NCBI GenBank assembly: GCA_902796525.1 | Contig: CADBPB010000123.1 | Coordinates: 1-6,098, forward strand | Direction of reading: 5' to 3' | Source: an uncultured Erysipelotrichaceae bacterium | GTDB lineage: Bacteria; Bacillota_I; Bacilli_A; Erysipelotrichales; Erysipelotrichaceae | DNA: 6,098 nt | Shown: piece by piece, positions 5,847 to 6,098 of the stretch | How the letters are laid out: each line of letters begins with the position of its first letter | How positions within the stretch are numbered: position 1 is the first letter of the stretch | Made by a program: the position numbers and the translations under genes | The notes under the pieces: generated by a model | What the model saw: only the letters and a program-made list of their open reading frames with translations | Told to the model about the DNA's origin: nothing | Database searches by the model: none

Positions 5847-6098
5847 TGTGATACTGGTACGTCCGGAAGAATCGCGGACGAAATATGACTTCCAAGGGAT
5901 CATCGAGAATGAATGTCTGGAACTGGAATGGATACAGACGATCCTTCAGGATCGCGGTTATTCCGTGACGATTTTCGATAAGCAGGTAGAAGCGCAATCC
6001 TTTCAGGAATTCATTTCGGATAAGAAATTTGATGTCTTTTATGGCGAAGCGCGCTGCTTTCAGGAGACTTTCATTCTGGAATATGCCGGAGCGTTCAA
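5839..6098 (+). CDS. Probable B12-binding radical SAM protein, N-terminal fragment
   Basis: The frame is open from ATG at 5839 to the window edge (86 codons and part of another). It begins inside the acyltransferase gene, overlapping it by 8 nt, with GGAGA at 5828-5832, 6 nt ahead, so the two are probably translationally coupled. The N-terminus starts with a strand followed by RPEE (TDVILVRPEE). It continues with IIENECLELEWIQTIL, a helix, then DRGYSVTIFD, a second strand ending in Asp, and FDVFYGEAR. This alternating beta/alpha layout resembles the Rossmann-like cobalamin-binding domain at the front of B12-dependent radical SAM enzymes. The defining CxxxCxxC radical SAM motif would lie beyond the window, so the enzyme class is inferred from family resemblance only. 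The alternative is an unrelated Rossmann-like domain. Confidence 0.6.
   Translation, partial: MTDVILVRPEESRTKYDFQGIIENECLELEWIQTILQDRGYSVTIFDKQVEAQSFQEFISDKKFDVFYGEARCFQETFILEYAGAF

Noticed and set aside
5226..5903. A 225-codon open frame on the - strand across the acyltransferase gene
   Set aside because: It is antisense to a gene with the HX4D motif and family-typical downstream blocks; its own translation shows no family features.

Overview
The window looks like chromosome of a low-to-moderate GC, Gram-positive anaerobe of the Bacillota. An Erysipelotrichaceae-like gut lineage is my best guess. The reasons are strong AGGAGG-type ribosome binding sites, two lipobox lipoproteins, a CUT1-type sugar ABC transporter, a GAPDH whose C-terminus reads like those of streptococci and relatives (WYDNENSYTSQMVRT), and an aldo/keto reductase with two [4Fe-4S] motifs. 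The genus is inference; there is no rRNA or other marker here.

Layout: (1) At 1-1898 on +, the 3' end of a MalG-type sugar ABC permease overlaps by ATGA a large solute-binding lipoprotein that also has a C-terminal membrane helix. (2) At 1964-2758 on +, after a probable extended -10 promoter and with no terminator in between, lies a small acidic lipoprotein that looks like two tandem OB-fold-like domains. It ends at a clean intrinsic terminator. (3) At 2866-3933 on +, the glycolytic gene gap has its own TATAAT promoter and consensus RBS, and encodes a GAPDH with about 20 extra residues in the N-terminal domain. (4) At 3973-4001, a perfect 13-bp hairpin with runs of A and T on its two sides serves as a shared bidirectional terminator for gap and the convergent reductase. 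(5) At 4015-5148 on -, an aldo/keto reductase is fused to a C-terminal dicluster ferredoxin domain. (6) At 5149-5222, a short divergent promoter region has two candidate -10 boxes that overlap on opposite strands. (7) At 5223-6098 on +, a divergent PlsC-family acyltransferase, apparently starting with TTG, overlaps by 8 nt a gene running off the window. That gene's N-terminus resembles the cobalamin-binding domain of B12-dependent radical SAM enzymes.

Functionally, most of the window is core metabolism: sugar uptake, glycolysis and anaerobic redox chemistry. The least ordinary parts are the doubly anchored binding protein and the acyltransferase/radical SAM pair. The acyltransferase has departed from the usual PlsC acceptor-site motifs and could belong to a lipid-modification pathway. 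I see no CRISPR array, insertion sequence, tRNA, rRNA or phage gene, and no gene-free stretch over 300 bases.
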